Positions 23,576 to 36,832 of a DNA stretch of 64,000 nt are shown piece by piece. The position numbers and the translations under genes were made by a program. Source of the DNA: Casuarina equisetifolia (lineage: Eukaryota > Streptophyta > Magnoliopsida > Fagales > Casuarinaceae); contig CM052358.1 in assembly GCA_028551475.1 (NCBI GenBank), forward strand, positions 3,102,501 to 3,166,500, written 5' to 3'. Numbering within the stretch: the first letter of the stretch is position 1; each line of letters starts with the position of its first letter. The notes under the pieces are model-generated. The model searched no databases. It was not told where the DNA came from and saw only the letters and a program-made list of their open reading frames with translations.

Positions 23576-25547
23576 TTTAACTTCTGGACTCACATGCTAT
23601 ATAAAAACAGAGTAGGAGACTTGCAATTTTTTCTTAGGCAATAACGATGTTATGATTTCAATTGTTAAGTTAATTTAAGGCTTTGATATCAATTATTTAG
23701 CGATTAGAAGACTCGGATATTGGTTTTCTATAAATGCTTGATCACCTATAAAAGATGGACAGTGGGGACCATTTTTTTTTTTTTTTTCAATTGATGAATG
23801 GTTGGATTTTTAAGATTGAGGAGGTGCTCAACCGAAAATATATTTTGTGTGGCTACAAACTCTTGAAGAGATTGTAGGATAATAAATTTTTCATCTTTTA
23901 ACTTTGTCAAACATGGTAACATCATTCGATAAAGCTTTTAATTTAATCTTCGTCCTTCTTATTTTATTAGCTTTTCATCCGGCAATTCTTCTGTTATTCA
24001 GCGAGCATCAAAAGGTCCATCATTTAGTGGATGTAAAGGATAACAAAGGAAGTAAATCTTCAAGTTCATTGGTAGGCAGGAGAAACAAGAACGTATTTCT
24101 TTTGGACATTGTAAGCATGCTTCAAAATATTGAATGCAAGCTGACTCCATTTAGTTAAACGTTTTTGGAAATTTCCCTGTTTCCATCAATCAAAAAATAT
24201 TACACTTCAGCACAGTGCAGGTTGACTCGTTGAAAATGGTTCTTTTAAATGTTGATCTTGTAAAGGTTTGTTGAAATATCGTTGACTTGAAGCTAAGAGA
24301 TATGTATATATGCTTAAGACAAAAAGAAAAACATGCAAACATATTTGACGTTCGAAAGAGCAGATGTGCAGGTTAACCTGTTCAAATTGTTGGACATAGT
24401 GCGCAAAGAACACCCGGTGGAGTTTTGAGCTTTTTTTTTTTTTTTTTGCAGCTTTTAAATGAAGGCTGTAATAAAAAGGAAAAGGGTAATTAATGGGCAT
24501 GGTTTGTAGTTTTCGCCTTAATTTTCAATTTTTTGGAATCAGAGCATTCACATTTCTTTTAATCTTTTTATCGGTTTTCTTATCTTCCATAATTACATAA
24601 GTAATGCTAACCTCGTGAGAAAACAAGTTTGAATATATCTGAAGATTTGCGGGTCATCTTGAGATTACTCCAATTTTTACCTAGACAAGCCACCTGGCCT
24701 TATTTCGAAGTCTTGAAATATTAAGGCAATAAAATATTTTCGAAGAAGAAAATACTTGTAAGTTGAAATTAGGAAAAGAAGTTTACTCAACATAGTTTTA
24801 TTTGCTTTGGCTTTCTAATCAATCCAAGGTTGGTTGTGTGACTGCTTACAACTGGTTTTGTCTCTTGATTGTAGACGGTACCTTCTTATTATTGTATATA
24901 AATTAAATGAATTCCTTCTCAGGAAAAAAATAAAACTCAAATCTTAGGTGAAATAGAAAAAGAAATTTGACCCTTAAAAGAACATAATTAGATAACCAGA
25001 AGAAATATAATAGAAATAGAAGAAAAAAAGGATTTCAAAAGACAGCCCATTTATATTTAATGAATTGTAAACTAAACATGTAATTTTAGTTTTTAAAAGT
25101 TTCTACTCTATCAATTTTATCATACTCTTTATTATAAATATTTTATTTTTACTAATTGTATAATTTAGGTTTGACACTTCCGTAGATAAGTTCAGATGCA
25201 AATATTAGAAAAAAAAAAACAATTGTATATGGTTTTGGATTACTACAAAGAGTCATAAGAAGCCAGCATGTTAACTCTTTGGCATACGCCAAGGAGCATA
25301 TAAAAAATATAGTAGTATTACCACAATATTACCATAGAAAAGATAAAACGTATAGAGTAAGTTTTCTAAATTTTCAAGATTAATCTTCGTACTTACCTGG
25401 AATGGCATCAGCAAGTTTTCTTCCGGCAGGCTGATTGTCTACTGCAGCTGGTTTGGAGTTGCCAAGAACAGCAATCGCAAGAACAGAGAAAACCCATACT
25501 TCCAGAATCGACACCAATTTTGGTGCGTCGTCCATGTTGTTCCTCAT

Positions 25548-28034
25548 CCCTTATCAAATCTCAGTTCAGCTAGGCTGCCTACCTGATTCGTAGAATGATG
25601 AATAGCTCTTCAGGGATGTGAGTGCTTGGCAACAATATTGCTAGTATTTGTAGTATCCCAAAACACGGTTTTAACACTGCCAAACTTTGTACTACCCCAC
25701 ATTGGCGTGGAAGAGTAAGGACCAAGCGGAAAGGTTCCTTTCCCCATATCTGAGTTTCCCATGGGTCTCCGGTGAGTTTCTTTGCTTCTTCCCTTGAATG
25801 TGTTCCCACTATCCTTCCCTTTCGTACATGTCCAAAGCTGAATTTAACATGTGAAAAATTTTGTGTTAAAAGTTTCATATTATTTAAATAATATCTGAAA
25901 ATCTTCCTTGTGTTAAAAAAAATCTCTCTAAAATAAAGTTAATTTTTAGTTAAGAATAAACTTTTTATCACCATACTTTGTGTATTTTAAATTAATAATT
26001 TTTAAGGCTTCCTACAAAGAAAGAAAAAAGAAATAGATTTACAGGACTTTACTTGGAAAATGCAACTAACGGCTCTGTTTAAAGTCCTACCGGTAATTTC
26101 TGATCATCCCATCCGCTTTAAAAAAGCAAAGAAAAAGCAATCCAACTAATTCGAACTTTCCTTTCTGTGATGGGAGATTACTGTGAACAACAACGGCCCT
26201 TCAATTATGTTTGATTTGGTCAAGCATGGAATAAGCACAGTAACACCCAGACTACTAGAAAAAGGATTTCGATCCAGTCGAAGTTGATCCTCTGAATCTT
26301 TTTAAAGTGGGTGTGAAAGCCAGAAGACTGAACCTAACATATCTGACTCGTTGCGTCCACATTTAAGCCCCAGAATTAAAGTCCCATCGACGTGGCCGAT
26401 GGGCTCCTGGAATCTCTAGTCAAGTGGTTTGGGTATGAAACTATGACCCAACGGTCTGTAAAATCACCCTAAAGATGTTCTATACTTTCCCACAACTCCG
26501 TGGACTGCATCCCCACTTCTTTCCCGTTACGTGTCCACTGGGCATGTTGCTTTTCACTGTAGCTGTGTATACGGCCCAGAGCAGTGTTTGAAGCCATCAA
26601 CCCCTTAAGATCGACAGGAGGATGAATGATATGCAGGGAAATAAAGGGAATAAAAAAAAAAAACCTCAAAGATAATCATAATATCTTCCCTCATGCTAAA
26701 CAATTACAAATGCTTTTAACCAGTACATGTGGAAGGGAGACTTTCCCATACTCTTTCTTTACAAATTTATTTGCACTGTTGTTTGGACGCTGGGTTACCT
26801 TGATCCAGTGGAAGTCTTTGCAACTTAGCCAAGTCATATTACATGGGAGATCCATGAGCTTTCTGCAATAGATTTAGAGAATTATATATATCTTTGAGAA
26901 ACAGAAAAGGAACAGAATTTCAAGTGCAAGGTCGGTTTAGAATGAATTATGTTCCTTCCCTTCACCATTATTTGCTAGAAGTGAGCTCCGTGACTATTTT
27001 GTTCTCTGACGCGACCACTTGAAGGAATGTGGAGGGATGTGGGATTATATATCGGAGGGATTCCTCTTTGGTCCATAGGTATTGTAATTGGAATTCCCGC
27101 GATCGATTAAGTAGCCTAAAACGTTTTATTGCATGTACTCCATTGAAAATCTGAACTCCTTCTCCAAGATGAGATGACTAAATGTATTTTAGGCATTTTG
27201 GCACCTCAACTATTTGAGAGGTTATCTAACTAATATTTATGATAAATGAGAGTCAAACTCCTGATATTATACAACATATAAAGCCTAAAAAATAGCTATT
27301 GATGATGACAACGTTGATTATTATTTTTTGCCGATGTGGATGAACATAGTAATATAATTTTTGTGCTTTGGAAATGATTTTATTGTCTTGGAATTATGCT
27401 TTTGAAGCAAATCTCAGGCCAGCCTGCAATAACAGAAACCGATGAGAACACTCGCGTTGTTCACTTAGTTAGCCCCCTTCATTGAGTTTGTAACAATGAG
27501 CAGGAAATGACGCTGTAACCTCCTAAGAGGAAAATTGGCCATTTATGTATAATTAGAGAGAGTATAGTAATGAGGTTGTCTAGCCAAAACAATGAATGTA
27601 ATTCCAATAGTATGATTTAATCTCTATGGAAGGAAAAACTAGTTACAAGGAAAAAGTCAAGGGTAGAAATTTCTTGTGATGCAATATGGCTACTAGTACA
27701 ATGAAGCACTTTAGGCATGGTATACAAGAAAAATGAGTGCTTTATTCGTGGATATAAAACACATGCCGCCGGATCACACCTTGCATGCATCGATGGCATG
27801 TGCTCCTCTTGTTACTAAGCTTGACAAGGTGATTTTAAAATAAACAAGAGGGCCAACTATTGAGGGAGGCTTTCATTGGGACACAATATGTGCAAAATAT
27901 TAAACCATTGTACTAGTCATTCCAGTACACTTACCGGACATATTCCGTGGCACTCACTTACCAATAAATAACAATATTGAATCACTATACTATCATTCTA
28001 CGTCACTATACCTTATTGAGCATTGAACGACCTT
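25548..28034. promoter_or_regulatory. 5' flank of copy 2 and array spacer
   Basis: No gene is seen. The 5' flank of copy 2 includes a W-box (TTGACC on the minus strand, 26,218-26,223) about 670 bp upstream of its ATG, in a segment related to the W-box modules upstream of copy 3. From about 26,460 to 27,990 the spacer matches 1-1,480 and 48,480-49,900 in scattered blocks with many differences. No convincing core promoter could be fixed. Confidence 0.5.
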
Positions 28035-28800
28035 TCACATGCTATTAGTACAGGGATCAGATGTGCATTCCATCAATCATAAACTGGGTATGCAAATTAA
28101 ATCATGGGCCTATTCTGTGACTTGTTAGCCACGTTTAGGTAAGGTTTCTCCATCCTAGTTTATTAGTTTAGCCACGTATAGGTAAGGTATCTCCCTCATA
28201 GTTTGTTAGTGAGCTATGCAATGGGAAGTACTGGATTTCATGTTTTTCTTTCTTTCCAATTAAGGATATTTTCTTATCTTTCTATGGCCAAATGGGCTCC
28301 GAACTGCATGCAAGGGTCTCGCAAGCTGGCTTGATTTCTCACTTTGAATTTCATGAACTAAAAATAATCAAATAGGTGGTTCTGCAAAACAACAGGGGAT
28401 TGAAATGACAGTATAAACAGTATTAGATTTTTAAATTTGTTGAACTAGAGGAAGATAGCAATTTACTACCTTGCTAGGACGTAAAATGGACCGTTCTTTT
28501 ATTAGGTGCTTCTTTTCGAGAATTGCTAAGATCTTCTAGGACTACTGAAACTCTTGCTATCTTGCCAGAAGATTTAGTTGTTTCTTTTATCAAAATCTCT
28601 TGCAAACGAGCTCACCTCTATGAAGTGTAGTGACAATTAGAGAAGTTGAAAATAAATAGCCAAGGCACTAGAGATTAACAGAAGGACCAGGGCTGCTATG
28701 ACCGATGCAACAACCTATTTCCTAGCAACCAGACAAAGATCTGGATTTTCTTACAAGTTAACCCCGATGCTTTTAGATTTTTCACTTCACATTAGTAGAG
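28035..28800 (-). pseudogene. Relic H: membrane-exon fragment of a receptor kinase
   Basis: This is a second decayed piece, parallel to relic G. It runs from the intron after the membrane exon (about 28,035-28,130), through the same non-homologous insert seen in relic G, to a membrane-exon remnant at about 28,640-28,740 that reads NPDLCL and then VVASVIAALVLLL on the minus strand. No malectin, LRR or catalytic exons are present. The 3' neighbour (28,860-29,270) is also shared with relic G, so the fragment and its flank moved or were duplicated together. Confidence 0.65.
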
Positions 28801-29270
28801 TCCATTTCCTTGTAGTCTTGCTTCTTTTATAATCTTAAAAGGAAATAAAAAAATAAAATTAAAAAACAAGGAATAAGGTATGAGAACCTACCCCAACCTA
28901 GACAGTAAGTACGGTTTAAACAACTATATTGGCCCTTTTCGAATTCATGGCCATTTGACAGGTCTTCCAGAGGTTAGGCCACTTGGTTGACTACCAATAT
29001 CTTGATTTTAAGGTGAGTTCGATCCTATTTCAAATATAATTCTTCCGTTAGTATTTTTCCTTTTCGTCAAATTTTGAACTTTTTTTCTGGCCAAAAATCA
29101 TTGAACTCCATCTCTTAAGGTCAAGGATAGAAATTTCTAGTGCTGCAACGGGGCTTTTGGAATAAGTAAGCTCTACAGCCAGATTACACCTTCCACGTGT
29201 CGATGACAGATGCTTCTTTTCTTGCTCAAAGCTTAATGAGATGATGACAAACTAATATGAGTATCTATTG

Positions 29271-32200
29271 ATGAATAAATAGTACATGGGCTATGACTAT
29301 GGTTGCTTAAGCTACTTTTTCTTGGAAAAAGTGGTAATTAACTTCCAAATGTTTTGAACAATTGTGAAGAATAGGCTTTGTAGTGAGGTAAAGAGAGGAT
29401 AGATTGTCATAAAACATAGTCATAGGGGCTAAATGACTTACCCTTAGGTGTCGTAGAAGTAAAATGATCTAGTGGCCTTAGTTGTACCATTAACAAAAGC
29501 TCAAATTCAGTGGAGGAACAAGATATCTTAGACTACTTCTTAGTTCACTAGGAGATGTAGTTGATAGAAACAATTTACTACATAAGAAATGTTTGGTTGT
29601 GTAAGAGTGAGATATTGTAACACCCTAAGAAGGCTTCGAAATAAGGTGGGTTGAGCATATAAAAGATCTCCATTTGGTATAGGTTGTCTTTTGAGAGCCA
29701 TGGAGGTAGAGATGGGGTGAAAATTCAACATGTCAGCTCTTTGGAAAATGTCGAGTGCATATTGTCTTTATGTCAGGAAGAGGCCTTGTGGGCTAGTATG
29801 CACATATATACCTAGAAAGTAGTGGAGTCTTCCTAGCTCCTTAAGTGGAAAGGCACTCCCTAATGTATAGACAATAGAGGTTAAGTGATTGGAGGAATTT
29901 TATGTGAAAATAGGGTTACCAATATAGACAAGAGCCTATATGATAATAACACCTTCATGATATATGAACAAAGACAAGTCAAAAGGTAAGAAGTGAAAGT
30001 TATGCTCCATTAGGAAGAGAGAAGGGTGGTCAAACCATGTGAAAGGTGATTGGTTGAGTTCATACAAAGCCTAATTCACAAAGTAAACATGGTTTGGTCA
30101 TTATGGATTTGTAAAGCCTTAGGGTTGCTCCATATATATTGTTTCCTAAAGAAACCCATATAGAAATGCATCATCAATATCATATTGGTGAAGCAACCAT
30201 CCAAAAATAATAATAAGAGCTAGCACAAGGTGAATTGTTGTGGGACAAGTAACTAGATTATATTTTTCCAAATAGTCGACTCTAGGTTCTTGATGATACA
30301 TTTTGGTGATTAGTGTTACCTTAAGATGTTCCAAACTCCCATTTGGTGTGAACTTGGTCTTAAAGACTCATTTACTTCCTACCATGTTCATGTTTGGCTT
30401 TTGTGGGAGTAGAATTTAGGTGTTAGCTAAGTAAAAAGCTACAATTTCAGCCTCCATGGCTTGATGCCAACCAAGATGGAGTAAGGCTTGGGTAACAATT
30501 TTGGGAATAAGTGGAATGGTAAAGTCCGTGAAGAGGATATAATGGGGGTTTGGACATTTGATTCTAAAGTGGCTTCGGGTAGCTATAAGATGCATTCTTT
30601 AAAGGGTTTGATGTGTGCTAATAAAGGAGGAAGATATAGGTTGTGATATGGTGAGTTTGATGGGTTTAAATAATTGCTTGGTTCCATTATTTTGGTAATG
30701 TGGGTATTTGCAAGTTCTTCAATGAGGGTGGTTAAAGGAAATGATGAATTATTACCAGCATATGGGGCATTTAAACTTTGCAAAGTTGAATGACGAGGGC
30801 AAGAGTTATTGGACTATGGAATTTCTCTTATTGAAACAACGGATGGTGTCAAAGTAATGGAGACATCAAGTGTGGGATATGTTGGATTTAGGACTGCAAG
30901 AGGGTGGAAGGATTGGTTAGTTGGGTTACTAGTTAAAAGAGGTAGACTTAGGATTGTCATAGGGATAACAGTCGACAATGTCTTGTTCCTTTGATCGTGA
31001 AGTTGTTGCTTCACAAAAAGGGTGTTCATGTTCACCAAGACTGTCATAAGGATGATAGTAAAAAATGTCTTGTTCCTTTGATGGTGAAGTTGTTGCTCCT
31101 AAAAAGGGTGTTTAGGTTCATTGTTGCTTAAGATTTGTAGCAAATCTACTTGTATAAGATTTATGAAAGGTAGGTTTTACTGGTTTCATAAATTTGATCA
31201 TACATAATTTGTGAGATCTAAGTTTTTAGATGCTAGTGTGGTGCAATTTCTATTTGGGTCTAAGGGCAATTTGTTAGCATACGGGTTCTAAGGTGAATTT
31301 GTTATGTACGAGTTTTGGATTTCTAACAAAATTACTTGACGAAAAGATTTTCTAGGTTTGTCATTGTGAAGTAATTCATCATTTATTCGGTTCAAGGTTT
31401 GAGAGGTAGGCCAAATCTTTTTGATTGTGCAGAAGTATCTCACAGGGGGAGCTTTTTGAGTTTTCGACATACAAGTTTTGTCACTTGAAGATGAGTTTTG
31501 GTGCAAATCTAGTTATAAAAGCACTATTAAGGTACTAACACCTTCAAACTGAAACTTTGTTCTTAACGCATAGGATAGATTTTCTCATAGATTCCTATGT
31601 ATGAGCCCTATCAAAGCAATGTCATATTAGGTGTAATGTCAAACTTTTCATATATGTTTCTTCCACAAAGCGTTCCAAATGTAGCATGGATTTGTATCTT
31701 ATCACCATATGGTGCAATGCAATTTCTAATAGAATCTCTAAGATATAAGTGTAGTGCAATTTTTTTGTGTTATGGTTTGTGCAGCTTCCTCTAGTCCACA
31801 TGTTGATGAAGTGTTAATTTTTAGGTTATGATGACATGCCTCCATGAATGAGTTGGAAAGATTATTTGCTTCTTTCTATTATAACTCATTTGAGTGTTAC
31901 TGTAGATGTCTTGCTTGGATTATTGAATTCTTTTTGTTTGCTAAGTTTTTCCGAAGAATGTTACTTGTTCAAGATCTAGAGGACTTGCATCATTAAAAAT
32001 TCTTATATTTAGTGTGACTTATTCATTTTCATGCCCATTAGAAGAGGATGTCTTAAATGAAAAAATAGATTCATTAAACATAACATGTTAGGAAATAAAC
32101 ACATTCCCTAAATTCAGATGAAGGAATTGATAACCTTTATGTAATGTATTGTATACTAAAATATGGAGGGAAGAGATTTGGATTAGCTTATCCTTTACAA

Positions 32201-35200
32201 TGGCTCTTAAACAAGGGAAACATTAGTTTCCGAACACCCTCAATGATGAATAATCAAGAGACTTCTTGTAAAGTATATGGAGATGTGAATTCTAACATGT
32301 TTATAAGTATTTTGTTTATTACACAAACTATTGTAAAGAATACCTCTCCCCAAGACCTTTTTAGAACTCTAGTTTATATCATTAAAGTTCATCCTAGCTC
32401 CATTATGTGTTAATGCTTTGTGTTAACTACACCATTTTGTTAAGGTGAGTAAGGATGAAAGAATTGATGAACAACTCATGTTCCTTTGAAAAGGTTTTAA
32501 AAGTTCTACTAACATATTTGCCATCATTGTTGTATTACAGTATTTTGATTCTAGTTTTGAACTATAATTCCACCATATTTTTAAATTCAACAAACATGCT
32601 TGGAACTTTAGATTTCAACTTCAAGGAAAAAATCCATACAAAACGAGTATAGTCATCAACAAAGATTACATTATATTGACAATTTTGACAAGATTGAACT
32701 AGATTTAGGCCCAAATGCCATTATGTGCCTTTTCTAATGGGGTCACCAATTGACTAATAAACTACACAAAAGGTAATCGATGACTCTTGATAAGCATGCA
32801 AGTAGTACATTCTGTACATAGCTCATTATTTATGCTAATATTATTGCTCCATTGAAGTAACTTCAAGATATAAGAATAAAGATGCCTTAACTGCTGATGC
32901 CATGTACTACAGTTAATTGTTTGTTGATGGATTAAGAAAAAGGCCATTACATTATCACTTGGTAGTACCTATATATCTCCTTTTCTATGTCCTTCACAAA
33001 AAATGAATGTTTTTCAAAGATAACTAGACAAGGATAGTCATCAGTATCTTTAGAAATAGATAATAAGTTTTGTTTCATTTATGGTGCAACCAAAGCTAAA
33101 TTTAGCTTTATTCATCCTTTATGGAGCTAAGTAGTGCCAAAATGTGTGATTATAGTATATTCTCCATTTCCTATTTTTATTGCATTAGAACCACTGTAAG
33201 TTTGGAAGGAGGTTAGCTTATCGATGGAGTCCATTATGTGAGATGATGCACCTAAGTTAGCTATCCATTCTCTAAAGCTCACCTATATTAGCTAAAAGGT
33301 AGAGAGAGCCTTGGGTATATCACCAACTTGGAAGGTATGATTAAAGCATCTCTAGCACTCCAATGCAGTATGCCCTTATTTGCCAAATATCTACTAAACC
33401 ATTAGAGATATAAGATAAGAATTCAATTAGGTTTTAGTTTGTTACTCTTAAGTAGGAAGAGAACCTAGAGGCTAAGAACTTGTCATTTTAGAGGGATTAA
33501 ATCCTTTGTCTTGAAAGGTTAACGTAGTTTGACGGCCTCTAGCTCCAACACTTCCTCCACAAGCATTATGTTAAGCAATGTAAGTAGCTATCTCATTGCC
33601 TATAGGAGAAGTTAAACAACTTATGGCCAAAGTTTGTGCAATGAGGGATGTCAAGGTCTAAGCTATGAAAGCTATAGATTCATTTACCAATGGTTTAGGA
33701 TACCTAACTTTGCAAGCTTTATATGCTACACAACTTCATCAAAAAGAGGTATTAGGGGTCGAAACATGGTGGTCTTAAAGGAATTGTATTCCTAACCAAG
33801 GCATTCAAGTAGGTTAGATGTTTTCAATTAGTTAGTAAGAGGTTTTCCACTTGAGCTAAGTTGATTGAGGAGACCTTTATATTCTAAGAGAAAGGCTAAC
33901 ATGGTTTTCCCTTCCTTTTGGAGATTTTTTTTTTGTGGAAATGTAAATTGTATTAATAAATTTTAAAATACAAATGCATGCAGGCATACCCTAATATTAC
34001 AAAAGTCACCATATCTTTGAAAATATAAAAATTGGAAGCCTCTAAATTTCACTCAAAATAACATTTCCTTGGGAAGATTTTATATTTCTAAACAAAAAAA
34101 CTCTTTCACGTACTACCTTATTTACTTTGGCTAAGAGAATAGGGATATCAATTACTTTCCCCTGAAAATGTCTTCTATTTCATTCAACCCATATACAATA
34201 AATACAAGTTAAGAAAGATAGTTTAAGAAGTTTAGTAGTTAAATCCTTTCCTTTAACTGTTTTGATCACCCACTATAGTTCTTCATTCCATCCTCCAATG
34301 TCATGTCGGATTTCATTTTGGTCAAGAGTACTTTTCCAAATCATCCTTGTCCATGCACACTCAAAAAAGAGATGACTCATATTTTCTATATGAGACTGAC
34401 AAAAATCACAATATATATTTACTGAAAGAAGCCATCGAACAATTTCTGTAGCTGTAGAAAGTCTATCTCTACAAACAAGCCATCCAATGAAATTATATTT
34501 GCTGATGCCATCAGTCTAAATTAAATCATACCAATCCATTGTTTCATTGATTTGTCGAAGATCGTTATAAATTTGTTTGCAACAATATGTAGGATTTGAA
34601 AGAATAGAAGTAAGTGTAGGTTTTAACTTAAGGAGACCTCACCAACTCCAAGCCATGATACCTTTTATGTCCAACTACATTACTGAAGTTCTTATACACT
34701 TTGTACTGTGAATCCATTTACTTCATAATGAAGCTTTTGGGAGATTTATGAGATTCCAAAGCATACGTCCTAGAAAGGCTTTGTTCCAAATTTTGAGATT
34801 TAATAAACCTAATCTCCCTTCCTTTAAAGATAAGCAAACAGTTTGTCAAGTTACTTTGTAAGAATAATATGTATCTATATTACCTACCCATAAGAATATA
34901 GTTCAAACTCTTATCTAAGTAGTTCAAACTCTTTGGCTTCTAACTTTTAAGCAAAAATGGTGACTAGTGCTTCCTAAACTTGAGTGCACGTGTCCAATTT
35001 AAAAATGTGACCTAAAGCCTTTTCAAAGAGAGTGCTAATGATCCAATACTTTACTAGAGTATCGCTTTGTGCCTATGCCTCAAACTCTGGATTGGATTGT
35101 TCCTCATGTTGATAATCACTATGACAAGAGGTGCCTTAGTTTCTCACAATATGGAACTAGTTAACTTCTAAGTCTGTACAAGTGATTTGATTTATGTCAT

Positions 35201-35850
35201 CTAGGAGAGGTAGTTGCCTTCCATCACTTTGATAGTGACAAAGCTGCTGGCATTCATGGTGCTAGGAAAGGGATAAGTGTTCTTAGGTGCCATCAGGAAA
35301 GCTTTGGTTTAGGAGTGAGTGGAAGTTAGTGATCATTTGGCTCTAATACCAAATCAAAGATTTGGTACTAAGATGGTTGTATAAAAGGTTAGTAATAACA
35401 TAAGGGTATAAGTATATATTAGTAATGTGATAGGGTAGCATTACAAGGCTTGAAAAAAATCCTCAACGAGATAAAGAAGATGAAGTAGAGAGAAAGGTCA
35501 AGAAGTCTTGAAGGAAAGCAACAACTTAAAGGACTCAAAGCTAACTATTACATGACACTTACCCTTTATCCCCTTCATATAGGAAGAGCTTACAAAAGAG
35601 ACAAAGATTATTAATACAAAGGAGAAAAAACACATTAATACAACAAGACTACAATCATGCCAACAAGACATCAAGTAATATTATCTTACACCCTTTATAA
35701 AGACCATTTAAGACTCAAAAAGATAGTAGGATAACAAGATTTAATACCCTTATCCCATGACCATTAAAGCATAGATTCTTCTCAATAAGTATCTCAATAT
35801 TATAAGCAACTTCAAATTTAATCAACATCAGTTCCTCTCATACTCCCACG
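29271..35850 (-). mobile_element. Degenerate Ty1/copia retrotransposon fossil
   Basis: A minus-strand copia fossil. From right to left its parts are: a probable 5' LTR (about 35,354-35,850, outer edge uncertain); a tRNA-Met primer-binding site at 35,342-35,353; gag with a UBN2-like region (about 34,950-35,080) and a CCHC zinc knuckle (near 33,350); a GAG-pre-integrase His/Cys region (32,762-32,947); reverse transcriptase (30,146-30,334 and 29,540-29,731); and the end of RNase H at about 29,275-29,400. The left end stops abruptly against array spacer and no second LTR was found. It is broken many times over in every part and looks old. A LINE fragment is nested in gag. Confidence 0.8.
33925..34918 (-). 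mobile_element. LINE 3' fragment nested in the copia fossil
   Basis: A 5'-truncated non-LTR retrotransposon on the minus strand. A T run at 33,925-33,934 is its poly(A) tail. Around 34,270-34,420 the minus strand reads CDFCQSH...HLFFEC followed by AWTRMIW, the zf-RVT zinc-binding domain that ends plant L1-type ORF2 proteins. Reverse transcriptase and endonuclease are missing, and the reading frame is interrupted. Copia gag sequence lies on both sides, so the LINE inserted into the copia element. The direct repeat AGTTCAAACTCTT at 34,900 and 34,921 sits at its right edge, but I could not identify a clean target duplication. Confidence 0.7.
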
Positions 35851-35894
35851 AGACACGTATTCAAATCCATCAAAATCCTTGCTATCCTTAAATT

Positions 35895-36183
35895 TCAATG
35901 CTCCCGAGCTAAAGGTTCCAAATTGGGATAGGCTATGACATACCTTGAGAGACCGTGTTCATCTTCATCATCTTCATAATCTTGCCTTGGCATCATATTG
36001 AGGTCTATCAATCTATCATGGCTCATAACTAGAGTTAGAGGAAGAGGAAGAGATGGAATCTCCACCTTTATTGGTTGTAAGTGAAATATTTGGCGACTTG
36101 ATCCTTCTTGGGCATAAAGCCCAAATATCGCACTACCAGGTTGAGCTGGACCGCTTTGGCTTGAGGATTTGCTTTTCGCCATG
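35895..36183 (-). CDS. Hypothetical 95-codon ORF
   Basis: From ATG at 36,183 the minus strand encodes about 95 residues starting MAKSKSSSQSGPAQPG and containing a DLIDLNMMPRQDYEDDEDE-like stretch: a Ser-rich start, a basic-hydrophobic middle and an acidic segment next to an IDLN motif. I do not recognise the family. It lies between the copia fossil and the duplicated spacer, so it may be captured host DNA, part of an unrecognised element or chance. The upstream codons up to 36,266 fall in array spacer. No partner, promoter or splice sites could be supported. The call rests only on the open frame and its non-random composition. Confidence 0.25.
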
Positions 36184-36229
36184 TCTCTACGATTTGGTGC
36201 GTTGATATAAACCACGCAATTAAGCAACC

Positions 36230-36832
36230 GCGACGTTTGAATTCGAGACGCTTTGTCAGGATGCAACTACGATCCAACAGTCATGAAACTCGATGTTTTC
36301 AGTACATTCTAACAAGTCCCATGTACTGTCCAGCCTTCTTTCCCGTTATCTTTTTCTGGGGTATGTTCATTTTCACTGTAGCTGTCCATTCGGTAACGTT
36401 AAGACTTTTAGGACCTAAGGAGTAAGACCGAATCAAAATGTACGGCAAGTTCCTGGATAACACATTAAATTACGCAATTAAGCACGCGACTTTTGAAGTC
36501 AGGACGCAACCACGATCCAACCGTCAGGAAAGTCGTTTTGGATGTTTTCAATACTTTCCACAACACGCGGGGATTGCGTCCAACCCATCTTTCCCCGTTA
36601 CATGTTTCTGCGGTATGTTGATTTTTACTGTAGCTGTATGTACGGACCGGACTTATTGTCTGACGCCATCAACCTCTTAAAATGGTAAGCATTTACAAAT
36701 GCTTATAACCAATGCATGTTGAAGGGAGAGACGCTACTCATACTCTTTCCTTACAAACTTATTTTCCCTGCTGTTTGAACGCTGGGTTACTTTGATCCAG
36801 TGTAAGTCTTTGCAACTTAGCGGAGTCATATT
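36230..36832. repeat. Tandemly repeated array spacer fragments
   Basis: Two partial copies of the array spacer lie side by side: 36,230-36,430 and 36,470-36,832. Both match the region starting near 48,421 (CCGCG, then TTTGTCAGGATGCAAC). The stretch joining them (GGACCTAAGGAGTAAGACCG onward) matches 48,327-48,400. No gene is seen. Confidence 0.7.

Larger units (their letters stand above)
17558..25547 (-). pseudogene. Copy 2: nearly complete malectin-LRR receptor kinase with one frameshift
   Basis: Twelve exons can be placed: signal peptide 25,397-25,547 (starts MRNNMDDAPKLVS); malectin 22,780-23,305 and 21,361-21,845; hinge 20,625-20,757; LRR 20,487-20,558 and 20,323-20,403; membrane 19,920-20,074; kinase 19,410-19,615, 19,203-19,329, 18,681-18,743, 18,403-18,592 and 17,558-17,940. 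All splice sites are canonical and phases agree except that the last exon is one base too long. The frame is lost just after YLEPQ and a stop follows within about a dozen codons. The catalytic loop reads HRDLKPSK, so the metal-binding Asn is Lys. The P-loop ([10 protein letters not shown]), VAVK and DFG are kept. One 24-residue LRR exon present in copy 3 is missing without breaking frame. It may encode a truncated, catalytically dead receptor, or be a pseudogene; a base error in the assembly cannot be excluded. Confidence 0.82.

Noticed and set aside
23904-24158. 84-codon plus-strand ORF with a hydrophobic start
   Set aside because: It lies in intron 1 of copy 2. Related DNA occurs in intron 1 of copy 3 (46,800-47,050) and copy 5 (59,760-60,010), but the frame is not kept, so it is intron homology.
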